From NCBI GenBank assembly GCA_016868295.1, contig VGHJ01000002.1, positions 1-64,000 of the forward strand: 64,000 nt of DNA, read 5' to 3'. This stretch comes from Betaproteobacteria bacterium. Its GTDB lineage: Bacteria > Pseudomonadota > Gammaproteobacteria > Burkholderiales > Rhodocyclaceae. Position numbers and translations under genes: made by a program. A model generated the notes under the pieces. That model had not been told where the DNA came from. It saw only the letters and a program-made list of their open reading frames with translations, and did not search any database. Below, piece after piece: positions 28,560 through 38,307 of this stretch (its first letter is position 1; each line of letters begins with the position of its first letter).

Positions 28560-30515
28560 TCAGGCTGCGGCGGCGACTGCGCCCTCGCGCGCCTCGGCGT
28601 GCAGGGTTTCGCGCAGCGCGGCCGCAATGCCGTTCAGTTCGGCCAGCTGCGTTTCCAGCGCAGCCTTCATCTGCGCCAGTTCGCGCACCCGGTCTTCGAG
28701 CGTGTCCGTCGCCTGGTGGATGCGCTTGACGCTTTCCAGCCGGCGCTTCAGCTGCAGCTGGTACTCGCGCACCTGGGTCTCGAGCGGCGCCATGACGGCG
28801 CGCAGCCAGTGGTCGGCATCGCGGTTGATCAGCTCGAAGGTGCGCCGCACCTGGGTCGCCACGGTCTCGAAGAAGCGCTGCGTCAGGCCGTGCTTGGCAT
28901 GGGTCACCATGTTGAGCAGGGTGTTGAAGTGGGCGTTGAAGCCCTCCTCGAGGCGATCGATCTCCTTCTCGTAGCGCAGCAGCGAGAAGGGCGCCGGCGC
29001 GGCGAGCTTCATGCCGTGCTCGGTGGAGAAGCGCTCGTACATCGCCCCCATCATTCTGGTGATCTCGGCGATTTCCCCGGCGGACTTGCCCAGGTTGGCG
29101 CGCACGTGCCGGAAATAGCTGCGCATGGCGTCCCGCAGGTTCTTGCTGAAGCGCGCTTTCAGCATGGCTTCGCGCGTGCGCCGCGTCTCTTCGCGCAGGG
29201 CGTCCATGCCGAGGTGCGAGTAGAGGTTGTTGGTGAGCTGGGAGAAGACGCTGCGCACCGCGTAGTAACGCTGCAGGCCGCGCTCGAACTCGTCCTTTTC
29301 GCTCTTCACCTTGCGCATCATGTATTCGATGACGCTCTGGTTCTTGCCGCGCAGGTCGGAGAGCTCGGCGAGCTGTTCGGCGACGCCGCCGCGGCGCGTC
29401 TCGAGCAGGGCGCGCGTGCGGGCGACCAGATCGGCCGCCTCGCTCTCGGTGTTGTCGCAGACGATCTCCTGCTTGGCGGGAATCAGCTCGGCGGTGAGCG
29501 CCTGCTCGAGCCGGAGCAGGCGGCTGCGTTCGAGCAGGGCGTCGTCGCGGCTGATCTTGGCCAGCAGGCCCTTCTGTGCCGACACCGGATAGACATGTCC
29601 GGCGTCCAGCTCGAGGATTTGCGCCGTGGTCTGCACCTGGCGCGCGATCTCCGATTCGATCTCGGCCTCGCTGCGGATGCCGTCCCACAGGCCGTCGATC
29701 TTGTTGAGCACGGCGATGCGGCCCTTCTGCCGCGTGCGCGCGCCGTTCACGTGGTCGCGCCAGACGGCGAGGTCGGACTGCGTCACGCCGGTGTCGGCGG
29801 CGAGAATGAACAGTATGGCGTGCGCGTTGGGCAGCTGCGAGAGCGTCAGCTCCGGCTCGGCGCCGATGGCGTTCAGGCCCGGCGTGTCGAGGATAACCAG
29901 GCCCTGCTCGAGCAGGGGGTGGGCAAAGTTGATGACCGCATGGCGCCAGCAGGGGATTTCCACCAGGCCCTCGGCGTCGGGCTTGAGGCCTTCCTTGCCC
30001 ACGGGGTCGATGGCGAAGCCGAGCGCGTCGGCCAGCTCCTGCGCGACGCGCTTCTGCTCGCCGACGCGGGAGAGCGCCGCATGCATGGCTTCGGCCGAGT
30101 CGGTGTCCAGCTTGACGATGCGCCATTCCTCGGGAAAGCGCTTGAACTCCGTCACGCTGGCGTTCGAGGAGCGCGTCTCGATCGGCAGCAGCTCGATCGC
30201 CGGCGGCCGGCCGGCGTCGTAGAGCAGTTCAGTCGGGCACATGGTGGTGCGTCCGGCCGTGGACGGCAGGATGCGGTTGCCGTAATCGCCGAAGAAGATG
30301 GCGTTGATTAGTTCCGACTTGCCGCGCGAGAACTCGGCGACGAAGGCGATGATCAGCTTGTCCTCGCGCAGGCGCTCGAGCAACTGCTGGATGCGCAGAT
30401 CGCTCTGGGCGTCGCCCAGTTCGTTGGCGACGAGCCAGTCGTGCAGCGTGAGCAGGTGCTCGGAGACGGCCGAACGCCAGTTGCTGTAAGCGGAAAAATG
30501 CTGAACCAGGCCCAT
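28560..30515 (-). CDS. Dynamin-like GTPase
   Basis: A 651-aa large GTPase of the bacterial dynamin superfamily. G1 is AEFSRGKSELINA (about 59-71), switch Thr in TAGRTTMCPTELL, G3 DTPGLNAIG (about 215) and G4 NKIDG (about 265). The rest is mostly helical with long charged segments, as in dynamin stalks; the C-terminus is a predicted coiled coil (about 590-640). No clear transmembrane pair was seen. Members remodel or protect membranes; a specific role cannot be assigned. It lies alone on its strand, convergent with the ferredoxin. Confidence 0.85.
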   Translation of the reverse strand: MGLVQHFSAYSNWRSAVSEHLLTLHDWLVANELGDAQSDLRIQQLLERLREDKLIIAFVAEFSRGKSELINAIFFGDYGNRILPSTAGRTTMCPTELLYDAGRPPAIELLPIETRSSNASVTEFKRFPEEWRIVKLDTDSAEAMHAALSRVGEQKRVAQELADALGFAIDPVGKEGLKPDAEGLVEIPCWRHAVINFAHPLLEQGLVILDTPGLNAIGAEPELTLSQLPNAHAILFILAADTGVTQSDLAVWRDHVNGARTRQKGRIAVLNKIDGLWDGIRSEAEIESEIARQVQTTAQILELDAGHVYPVSAQKGLLAKISRDDALLERSRLLRLEQALTAELIPAKQEIVCDNTESEAADLVARTRALLETRRGGVAEQLAELSDLRGKNQSVIEYMMRKVKSEKDEFERGLQRYYAVRSVFSQLTNNLYSHLGMDALREETRRTREAMLKARFSKNLRDAMRSYFRHVRANLGKSAGEIAEITRMMGAMYERFSTEHGMKLAAPAPFSLLRYEKEIDRLEEGFNAHFNTLLNMVTHAKHGLTQRFFETVATQVRRTFELINRDADHWLRAVMAPLETQVREYQLQLKRRLESVKRIHQATDTLEDRVRELAQMKAALETQLAELNGIAAALRETLHAEAREGAVAAAA

Positions 30516-30615
30516 GCTCGCTTCCGGGATCGTTCATAAAAATCCAGTCGGAACCGTAATTTAGCACAGCTTTTTGAAGTGGCAACGCAAGCTGTCGCCC
30601 GCGTTCCGCCGTTTG

Positions 30616-31428
30616 TCAGCGCTGGCAGCGCGGGCAGTAGAAGGTGGAGCGCTGCCCCATGCGCAGCGCGCGTATCCTGGCGCCGCAGGCGCGGCAGGGT
30701 TCGCCGGCGCGGCCATACACGAAATGCTGCTGCTGGAACCAGCCGGCGCTGCCGTCGCTGTGGATGAAGTCGCGCAGCGTGCTGCCGCCGGCGGCGAGGG
30801 CGCCTTCCAGGGTGGCGCGCACGGCGTCGGCCAGGCGCGCGCAGCGCGGCATGGACAGGCGGCCGGCCGGAGTGCGCGGATCGATGCCGGCGCGAAACAG
30901 GCATTCCGAGGCGTAGATGTTGCCGACGCCGACGAGGGTGTGGGCGTCCATCAGGAAGAGCTTGACGGCCGTTGCGCGCCGGCGCGTCGCGGTGTAGAGC
31001 CAGTCGCCGCAGAAATCCGCCGAGAGCGGCTCGACGCCGAGCGGGGCGATGAGCGGGTGCAGGGCGGGGTCCTCCGGCGTCCACAGCACGGCGCCGAAGC
31101 GGCGAGGGTCGCGCAGGCGCAGGATCCTGCGGCCGAACGCGAAATCGACGTGGTCGTGCCGGCCCGGCGCTTCGGTCGACTGCACCAGCCGCAAACTTCC
31201 GGACATGCCCAGATGCACGATCAGCGTGCCGTGATCGAAACGGAACAGCAGGTACTTGCCGCGCCGGTCGATGCCGCGCAGGGTTTTTCCGGCGAGCAGG
31301 CGCGCAAGATGGCGCGGCAGCGGATAGCGCAGCGCGGCATGGCGCGCGACGACGTCGCTCAGGGCTTTCCCATGCAGATCGGGCAGCAGGCCGCGGCGCG
31401 TGATTTCGACTTCGGGCAATTCCGGCAT
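30616..31428 (-). CDS. mutM: Formamidopyrimidine-DNA glycosylase
   Basis: Base-excision repair enzyme removing 8-oxoguanine and Fapy lesions. The mature N-terminus PELPEVE after Met provides the catalytic Pro and Glu, so the ATG at 31428 is the start; an upstream ATG would block catalysis. The helix-two-turn-helix Asn segment GVGNIYASECLF and the C-terminal zinc finger CRACG...CPRCQR are complete. 270 aa. Confidence 0.96.
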   Translation of the reverse strand: MPELPEVEITRRGLLPDLHGKALSDVVARHAALRYPLPRHLARLLAGKTLRGIDRRGKYLLFRFDHGTLIVHLGMSGSLRLVQSTEAPGRHDHVDFAFGRRILRLRDPRRFGAVLWTPEDPALHPLIAPLGVEPLSADFCGDWLYTATRRRATAVKLFLMDAHTLVGVGNIYASECLFRAGIDPRTPAGRLSMPRCARLADAVRATLEGALAAGGSTLRDFIHSDGSAGWFQQQHFVYGRAGEPCRACGARIRALRMGQRSTFYCPRCQR

Positions 31429-31445
31429 GGCGTGTGGAGGCTTGC

Positions 31446-31474
31446 TTGCGGGGGATGGCAAAACCCCCTAACAT
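31446..31474 (+). promoter_or_regulatory. Candidate sigma-70 promoter for the TPR-lolB-ispE operon
   Basis: TTGCGG (31446-31451), a 17-nt spacer and TAACAT (31469-31474) lie 38 bp upstream of the TPR gene start, in the divergent gap to mutM. Found by eye; no other promoter in the gap looked better. Confidence 0.3.
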
Positions 31475-31512
31475 GAAACGAGAATTCTACGCCGCAGCGC
31501 CCTGACCCCGAC

Positions 31513-33261
31513 ATGATCGACCTGAAACGCCTTCTGACGCCGTCCGGCCTTGCCGCCGCGGCATGCCTTCTGACCGCCTGCGCCCATACGCCGCCGCCGC
31601 AGCCTGCCGAAGCCGCTGCCGAGAAACCGGCGCAGAAGCCGAAATCCGTCGTGCGTGTCGAACCCCTGCCCAAGCAGGAACTGACCGGCCAGATCCTCTA
31701 TCAGACGCTGCTGGCGGAAATCGCGGGGCAGCGCGGCAATCACGGCCTGTCGGCCTCGGCCTATCTGGATCTGGCGCGCACCACGCGTGACCCGCGCTAC
31801 GCGCGCCGCGCAGCGGAGATCGGCCTGCATGGCCGCGACCTCGAAGTCGCCCTGCAGGCGGCACGCCTTTGGGTGGAGCTCGACCCGGAGTCGGCGCAGG
31901 CGCGGCAGATGATGGCCGGCCTGCTCGTCAGCGCGAACCGTCTCGAGGAGTTGCAACCGCATGTCGCCAAGCTGCTGGCGCAGGAGGGCGACAATATCGG
32001 CGACGGCCTGCTGCGCCTGAACCGGCTGTTCGCGCGCTATCCGGACAAGAAGGCGGTCATGCACATCGTCGACCGGCTGACGATGCCGTACGTGGGCCTG
32101 GCCGAGGCGCATTTCGCCCGCGCGCAGGCGGCGCTTAACGCCGGCGACTGGAAGCGCGGCGTGACGGAGATCGACAAGGCCCTGGCGCTGAAACCGGAAT
32201 GGGACAATGCCGTCCTGCTCAAGGCGCAACTCCAGCGCACCGAAACGCCCGAGGTGGCGCTCGAGACCCTGCGCAGCCACCTCGACCGGCATCCACGGTC
32301 GCGCGAGGTGCGCCTGCAATATGCGCGCCACTTGGTCGATGCGCGCATGTATCCTCAGGCCCGCGCCGAGTTCCAGCGCCTGCTGGTCGATTACCCAGGC
32401 AATGCCGACGTGGTCTATGCCGTGGCGATGCTCTCGGTCCAGCTGTCAGACTGGACCACGGCCGAGGAGAACTTCAGGAGGCTGATCGGCCAGGACTATG
32501 CCGAGATCGACACGGTGCGCCTCTACCTCGGCCAGATCGCCGAGGAGCGCAAGCAGTTCGACGAGGCGCTGCGCTGGTATGCGACGGTGGCGACGGGTGA
32601 GCAGTATCTGGCGGCGCAACTGCGCATCGCCCAGCTGCTGGCCAAGCAGGGCAAGCTGGAGGCGGGCCGTCGTCACCTGCAGGAAGCGCGTACGACGGAC
32701 GGCGCCGACCGCGTCCAGCTGCTGCTGGCGGAAAGTCAGCTGCTGCGGGACGCCGGCCGGACGACGGAAGCCTATGAACTGCTGGCGGGGAGCCTGGCCG
32801 CCCAGCCGGAACAGCCCGAGCTGCTCTACGAATCCGCCCTGCTGGCCGAAAAGATCGGCCGCCACGACGTGATGGAAGGCAATCTGCGCAAGCTCATCCG
32901 CCTCAAGCCGGAGCACGCCCACGCCTACAACGCGCTCGGCTACTCCTTCGCCGACCGCAATCAGCGGCTGGCCGAGGCGGAGGAACTGATCGAGAAGGCG
33001 CTGAAGCTCTCGCCCAATGATCCCTTCATCATCGACAGCATGGGCTGGGTGCTCTTCCGCAAGGGCGACAATGCCGGGGCCCTGACCCAGTTGCAGCGCG
33101 CCTACGCGATCCGGCCCGATCCCGAAATCGCCGCGCATCTCGGCGAGGTGCTGTGGGTGCTCGGCCGCCGCGACGAGGCGAGGAAGACCTGGCAGGACGC
33201 CGCCAAGGCGCACCCCGGCAACGAGGTGCTCGCCGAGGTCATGAAGCGTTTCGCTCCCTGA
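31513..33261 (+). CDS. TPR-repeat outer-membrane-type lipoprotein
   Basis: A 582-aa lipoprotein: the signal ends at LLTAC (Cys23). A Pro/Ala/Lys linker is followed by tetratricopeptide repeats covering most of the protein; clear ones include LAEAHFARAQAALNAGDWKRG and the last three repeats (AYNALGYSFADRNQRLAEAE, MGWVLFRKGDNAGA). Such proteins scaffold envelope complexes; the partner is unknown. Its stop overlaps the lolB ATG by one base (TGATG), the standard neighbourhood in betaproteobacteria. Confidence 0.88.
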   Translation: MIDLKRLLTPSGLAAAACLLTACAHTPPPQPAEAAAEKPAQKPKSVVRVEPLPKQELTGQILYQTLLAEIAGQRGNHGLSASAYLDLARTTRDPRYARRAAEIGLHGRDLEVALQAARLWVELDPESAQARQMMAGLLVSANRLEELQPHVAKLLAQEGDNIGDGLLRLNRLFARYPDKKAVMHIVDRLTMPYVGLAEAHFARAQAALNAGDWKRGVTEIDKALALKPEWDNAVLLKAQLQRTETPEVALETLRSHLDRHPRSREVRLQYARHLVDARMYPQARAEFQRLLVDYPGNADVVYAVAMLSVQLSDWTTAEENFRRLIGQDYAEIDTVRLYLGQIAEERKQFDEALRWYATVATGEQYLAAQLRIAQLLAKQGKLEAGRRHLQEARTTDGADRVQLLLAESQLLRDAGRTTEAYELLAGSLAAQPEQPELLYESALLAEKIGRHDVMEGNLRKLIRLKPEHAHAYNALGYSFADRNQRLAEAEELIEKALKLSPNDPFIIDSMGWVLFRKGDNAGALTQLQRAYAIRPDPEIAAHLGEVLWVLGRRDEARKTWQDAAKAHPGNEVLAEVMKRFAP

Positions 33262-33905
33262 TGCGGCGTGGCCTGCCGGTTGTCGCGTTGCTGGCTCTCT
33301 TGTCTGCCGGCTGCGCGCTGATCGAACCCCTGGTCTCGGCGCCTAGGCCGGCACGGGACGCCATCGAGGCCTTTCGCCTGGAAGGACGCATCGCCGTGCG
33401 TCGCGGGGGGGAGCGGTTTTCGGCTAACATCGACTGGCGCCACGATGCGCAGTCCGACGACATGGCGGTGAGCGGGCCGCTGGGCCAGGGCCTAGCCCGG
33501 CTTACCGCCGCGGGCGGTGCCGCCCTGCTGGAAACGGCCGACCACAAGCGTTTCAGCGCGGCCGACCTGGACGGCCTGACCGAACAGGTGTTCGGCACGC
33601 GCCTGCCGGTCTCCGGCCTCGGGCATTGGGTGCTCGGGCGCTCCGCCTTCGGCGGCGCGGCGCGACTCGACGCGCTCGGCCGTCTGGCGGGCCTGTCGGA
33701 GCAGGGCTGGACGATCGAATACCTGCGCTATGAAGACGAGACGCCCGCGGCGCTGCCCGCGCTGCTGCAGGCTAGGCGCGAGGATGTGGAGGTGCGTCTG
33801 GTCATCGACAGCTGGAGCCTCGAATCGACGAGCCATCCCCTCGCTCCCCTTCCCCGGGAAGGGGGTGACAGCGGTTCGCCTCGCTCCGGGAGCTGGAAGC
33901 GGTGA
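33261..33905 (+). CDS. lolB: Outer membrane lipoprotein receptor LolB, with repeat-derived tail
   Basis: Receives lipoproteins from LolA and inserts them into the outer membrane. The lipobox LSAGC gives Cys18. The domain contains [22 protein letters not shown] and the later GLGHWVLG. 214 aa is slightly long. The last 25 or so residues ([19 protein letters not shown]..) are encoded by a GC palindromic repeat, so the natural end was probably earlier. The GTGA overlap with ispE is kept. Confidence 0.88.
   Translation: MRRGLPVVALLALLSAGCALIEPLVSAPRPARDAIEAFRLEGRIAVRRGGERFSANIDWRHDAQSDDMAVSGPLGQGLARLTAAGGAALLETADHKRFSAADLDGLTEQVFGTRLPVSGLGHWVLGRSAFGGAARLDALGRLAGLSEQGWTIEYLRYEDETPAALPALLQARREDVEVRLVIDSWSLESTSHPLAPLPREGGDSGSPRSGSWKR
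33834..33870. repeat. GC palindromic repeat inside the lolB 3' end
   Basis: CATCCCCTCGCTCCCCTTCC continues into GGGAAGGGGGTGACAGC, forming a 9-bp stem (CCCCTTCCC / GGGAAGGGG). It shares C-run/G-run symmetry and GGGGGTGAC with 23440-23470. It is read through in frame as the C-terminus of LolB. Confidence 0.5.
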
Positions 33906-34762
33906 GGGACTGGGAGCGCGCCTGGCCGGCGCCGGCCAAGCTCAATCTCTTTCTCCATGTCGTCGGCCGCCGGCCCGACGGCTACCATCTCCTGCAGTCG
34001 GTCTTCCGCCTCATCGACTTCGGCGACACGCTGCGCTTTTCCCCGCGCCAGGATGGCCGTATCGTACGCACCCGTCCGCTCGAGGGCGTGCCCGAGGCGT
34101 CCGACTTGTGCGTGCGTGCCGCCCTGCTGCTGCAGTCGGAATCCGGCTGCCGGCAGGGCGCGGGCATCGCCCTGGAAAAGCGCCTGCCCATGGGTGGCGG
34201 GCTGGGTGGCGGCAGTTCGGATGCGGCGACGGTGCTCCTGGCGCTGAACCGGCTCTGGGGCCTCGGCTGGCCGCGTGCGCGCCTGCAGGCGCTGGGCCTC
34301 AGGCTGGGCGCCGACGTGCCCTTCTTCCTCTTCGGCCGCAACGCCTTCGTCGAGGGGATCGGCGAGACGTTGCGGGCGATCGAATTGCCGCCTGCCTGGT
34401 ATCTCGTCGTGGCACCCCGGGCGAGCGTGCCGACGGCGGAAATCTTCGCCGCGCCGAATTTGACACGGGATACGAAACCACTCAAAATGGCGGACTTTTC
34501 AGCGGGTTGGGACGGCCTTCGGCATGCGGGCCGCAACGATCTCGAGCCCGTCGTGCGGGAACGCTACCCCGAGGTGGCGCGGGCGCTGTCCTGGCTGGGG
34601 CAGCACGCCGAAGCGCGCATGACCGGTTCCGGAGCCTGTGTGTTCGCCCCCTTTGCCAACGAGCAGGACGCGCGCACCGCGCTGGCACGGATGCCGGAGG
34701 ACATGAGTGGCTGGGTGGCACGCGGCCTGGACGAGCATCCCCTGCGGGCACTCGCTGACTGA
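33902..34762 (+). CDS. ispE: 4-diphosphocytidyl-2-C-methyl-D-erythritol kinase
   Basis: GHMP kinase of the MEP isoprenoid pathway. N-terminal [20 protein letters not shown] includes the substrate Lys. The ATP loop is [16 protein letters not shown], and the third motif is [12 protein letters not shown]. At 286 aa it is normal. GTG start overlapping the lolB stop. The gene is followed within 10 bp by tRNA-Gln. Confidence 0.95.
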   Translation: MRDWERAWPAPAKLNLFLHVVGRRPDGYHLLQSVFRLIDFGDTLRFSPRQDGRIVRTRPLEGVPEASDLCVRAALLLQSESGCRQGAGIALEKRLPMGGGLGGGSSDAATVLLALNRLWGLGWPRARLQALGLRLGADVPFFLFGRNAFVEGIGETLRAIELPPAWYLVVAPRASVPTAEIFAAPNLTRDTKPLKMADFSAGWDGLRHAGRNDLEPVVRERYPEVARALSWLGQHAEARMTGSGACVFAPFANEQDARTALARMPEDMSGWVARGLDEHPLRALAD

Positions 34763-34768
34763 GACTCT

Positions 34769-34845
34769 TGGGGAGTCGCCAAGTTGGTTAAGGCACCGGA
34801 TTTTGATTCCGGCATGCGAAGGTTCGAATCCTTCCTCCCCAGCCA
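34769..34845 (+). tRNA. tRNA-Gln (anticodon UUG)
   Basis: Full cloverleaf: acceptor TGGGGAG/CTCCCCA, anticodon stem CCGGA/TCCGG with loop TTTTGAT giving anticodon TTG, T arm GAAGG-TTCGAAT-CCTTC, discriminator G and an encoded CCA (34843-34845). The ispE-tRNA-Gln-prs order is common in betaproteobacteria. Confidence 0.97.
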
Positions 34846-34856
34846 AATTCGAGAAT

Positions 34857-34889
34857 GCGGGCAGGTGGTTCACCTGCCCGCATCGTTTG
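34857..34889 (+). terminator. Hairpin after tRNA-Gln
   Basis: Perfect 11-bp stem GCGGGCAGGTG / CACCTGCCCGC with a 3-nt loop (34857-34881), followed by ATCGTTTG. The T tract is weak, so it may end the ispE-tRNA transcript, mark the tRNA 3' processing region, or structure the prs leader; prs starts 36 nt later. Confidence 0.5.
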
Positions 34890-34917
34890 CGCAAACGGAA
34901 TCGTCCGAGAGGGACGC

Positions 34918-35868
34918 ATGGCCTACGACAGCCTGATGGTCTTCACGGGGAACGCCAACCCCAAGCTCGCCGCCGACGTGGTCAGGCGCCTGAACATCTC
35001 GCTCGGCCGCGCGGCCGTCGGCCGCTTCTCCGACGGCGAGGTCAATGTCGAGATCATGGAGAACGTCCGCGGCAAGGACTGCTTCATCCTGCAATCGACC
35101 TGTGCGCCGACCAACGACAACCTGATGGAACTCGTCATCATGGTCGACGCGCTGAAGCGCTCCTCGGCGGGGCGCGTCACGGCGGCGATCCCCTACATGG
35201 GCTATTCGCGCCAGGACCGCCGGCCGCGCTCGGCGCGCGTGGCGATCTCGGCCAAGGTGGTGGCGAACATGCTTCAGGCGGTGGGCGTGGACCGCGTGCT
35301 GACGGTGGATCTGCATGCCGACCAGATCCAGGGTTTCTTCGACATCCCGGTCGACAACGTCTATGCGGCGCCGATCCTGCTCGGCGACATCTGGAAGCAC
35401 CAGCACAAGGACCTGCTGGTGGTCTCGCCCGACGTCGGCGGGGTGGTGCGGGCGCGGGCGCTGGCCAAGCGGCTCGAGTCGGACCTGGCGATCATCGACA
35501 AGCGGCGGCCGAAGGCTAACGTGTCGGAAGTGATGAACATCATCGGCGAGGTGGAAGGCCGCACCTGCGTCATCATGGACGACATGGTGGACACCGCCGG
35601 CACGCTGTGCAAGGCGGCGCAGGCGCTGAAGGACCACGGCGCCGCCAAGGTGCTCGCCTACTGTACCCACCCGGTGCTGTCCGGCAGCGCGGTCGAGCGC
35701 ATCGGCGGCTCGGTGCTGGACGAGCTGGTGGTGACGGACACCATTCCGCTCAGCGACGAGGCGCGCGCCTGCAAGCCCATCCGCCAGATATCCATCGCCG
35801 AACTGCTCGCCGAGACGATGCTGCGCATCAGCAACGAGGAGTCGGTGTCGTCCCTCTTTATGGAGTAG
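34918..35868 (+). CDS. prs: Ribose-phosphate pyrophosphokinase
   Basis: Makes PRPP from ribose 5-phosphate and ATP for nucleotide, His and Trp synthesis. Motifs are [36 protein letters not shown] (catalytic loop), [13 protein letters not shown] and the PRPP loop [13 protein letters not shown]. 316 aa is standard. GAGAGGG lies before the ATG at 34918. A T-rich terminator follows. Confidence 0.97.
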   Translation: MAYDSLMVFTGNANPKLAADVVRRLNISLGRAAVGRFSDGEVNVEIMENVRGKDCFILQSTCAPTNDNLMELVIMVDALKRSSAGRVTAAIPYMGYSRQDRRPRSARVAISAKVVANMLQAVGVDRVLTVDLHADQIQGFFDIPVDNVYAAPILLGDIWKHQHKDLLVVSPDVGGVVRARALAKRLESDLAIIDKRRPKANVSEVMNIIGEVEGRTCVIMDDMVDTAGTLCKAAQALKDHGAAKVLAYCTHPVLSGSAVERIGGSVLDELVVTDTIPLSDEARACKPIRQISIAELLAETMLRISNEESVSSLFME

Positions 35869-35888
35869 TTTTTTCGTTTTTTTCAACC

Positions 35889-35916
35889 CCTGCCTGGTCG
35901 CGGGCAGGTTTTTTTT
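35889..35916 (+). terminator. Rho-independent terminator between prs and rplY
   Basis: Stem CCTGCC (35889-35894) / GGCAGG (35903-35908) followed by eight T residues (35909-35916). The rplY ribosome site GGAG follows immediately, so the terminator sits in the rplY leader and may work as an attenuator. Confidence 0.75.
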
Positions 35917-35927
35917 GGAGCAAGCAA

Positions 35928-36605
35928 ATGAAAATCGAAATCATCGCGAACAAGCGCGAACTGCAGGGCACCGGAGCGAGCCGCCGCCTGCGCCGCGCGG
36001 GCAAGGTGCCCGGCATCGTCTATGGCGGGGAAGTCGCCGCCCAGCCGATCGAGCTGGACCACAACGCCCTTTTCCACAGCCTCAAGCAGGAAGCGTTTCA
36101 CGCCTCCATTCTGACCATGAACCTGGACGGACAGAAGCAGCAGGTGCTGCTGCGCGACTACCAGATGCACGCCTACCGGCCGCTGGTGATGCATGCCGAC
36201 TTCCAGCGCGTGTCGGCCGACAAGAAGATCCACATGAGGGTGCCGCTGCACTTCATCAACGGCGACATCGCCCCGGGCGTCAAGCTGCAGGGCGGCGTGG
36301 TGAGCCATGTCATGAACGAGCTGGACATCAGCTGCCTGCCGGCGGACCTGCCCGAGTTCATCGAGGTGGACATGAAGGACGTCGCGGTCGGCCACTCGGT
36401 GCACGTCAACGACCTCAAGCTGCCCAAGGGCGTCGAGGCGGTGCTGCACCGGGGCGAGAACCCGGTGGTCGGCACCATCGTCGTGCCGCGCGGCACGACC
36501 GAAGCCGAGCTGGCTGCGGGCGAGGAAGCCGCGGCTGTCACCACGGCCGCCGCGCCGGCCGCCGCCGCTCCCGCTGCCGCGCCGGCCAAGGCCGAGAAGA
36601 AGTGA
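35928..36605 (+). CDS. rplY: 50S ribosomal protein L25 (CTC form)
   Basis: Binds 5S rRNA in the large subunit. The N-terminal L25 domain (about 1-95, [28 protein letters not shown]) is followed by a C-terminal TL5/CTC beta domain (about 100-190), and an Ala/Pro-rich tail ending in AKAEKK. 225 aa marks the long CTC form. The ATG at 35928 has TTTGGAGCAAGCAA upstream. Confidence 0.95.
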   Translation: MKIEIIANKRELQGTGASRRLRRAGKVPGIVYGGEVAAQPIELDHNALFHSLKQEAFHASILTMNLDGQKQQVLLRDYQMHAYRPLVMHADFQRVSADKKIHMRVPLHFINGDIAPGVKLQGGVVSHVMNELDISCLPADLPEFIEVDMKDVAVGHSVHVNDLKLPKGVEAVLHRGENPVVGTIVVPRGTTEAELAAGEEAAAVTTAAAPAAAAPAAAPAKAEKK

Positions 36606-36611
36606 TCCCGG

Positions 36612-36637
36612 GCGCCGCGGCCTGAGGGCCGCGGCGC
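36612..36637 (+). promoter_or_regulatory. Very stable hairpin directly upstream of pth
   Basis: Perfect 11-bp G/C stem, GCGCCGCGGCC (36612-36622) / GGCCGCGGCGC (36627-36637), loop TGAG, lacking a T tract. It ends 6 nt before the pth ATG, and no clear ribosome site is visible between. It may protect the rplY 3' end or restrain pth translation. Confidence 0.5.
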
Positions 36638-36643
36638 TGTCCG

Positions 36644-37215
36644 ATGGCCGCGCCCCGACTCGTCGTCGGCCTGGGCAATCCCGGCGCCGAATACGCCGAC
36701 ACCCGCCACAACGCCGGCTTCTGGCTGTGCGAAAGGCTGGCGGCGAAACTCGGCGCTGCGCTCAGGCGCGAATCCCGTTTTCACGGTCTCGCCGGCCGCA
36801 GGCAGGATCAGGCCTGGCTGCTGCTGCCGCAGACCTATATGAATCATTCCGGCCAGGCCGTGGCGGCGCTGGCGCGCTTCTACCGCATTCCGCCGGCGCA
36901 GATGCTGGTGTTGCACGACGAACTGGATCTGCCGCCGGGCGCCCTGCGCCTGAAGTTCGGCGGCGGCCTGGGCGGGCACAACGGCCTGAAGGACATCGCG
37001 GCGCATCTCGGCACGCAGGACTTCTGGCGCCTGCGCATCGGCATCGGCCATCCCGGCGACCGCGACCAGGTGGTGGATTACGTGCTGAAGAAGCCGCGCG
37101 CCGAGGAGCGGACGCTGATCGACGCTGCGCTCGACCGCGCCCTCGAGCACTGGCCATACCTCGAACGCGGCGAGTATCCCGCCGCGATGCAGAAGCTCAA
37201 CACGAAGGGAAACAC

Positions 37216-37219
<4 letters not shown>
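36644..37219 (+). CDS. pth: Peptidyl-tRNA hydrolase
   Basis: Releases tRNA from stalled peptidyl-tRNA. [22 protein letters not shown] contains the catalytic His; [11 protein letters not shown] and [24 protein letters not shown] are conserved. At 191 aa it is normal. The stop overlaps the ychF ATG (ATGA). Confidence 0.96.

Positions 37220-38296
<1,077 letters not shown>

Positions 38297-38307
<11 letters not shown>

Noticed and set aside
34857-34881. Riboswitch or regulatory leader of prs
   Set aside because: It is a simple perfect hairpin right after a tRNA; no conserved riboswitch structure is visible, so a transcript end or processing signal is simpler.
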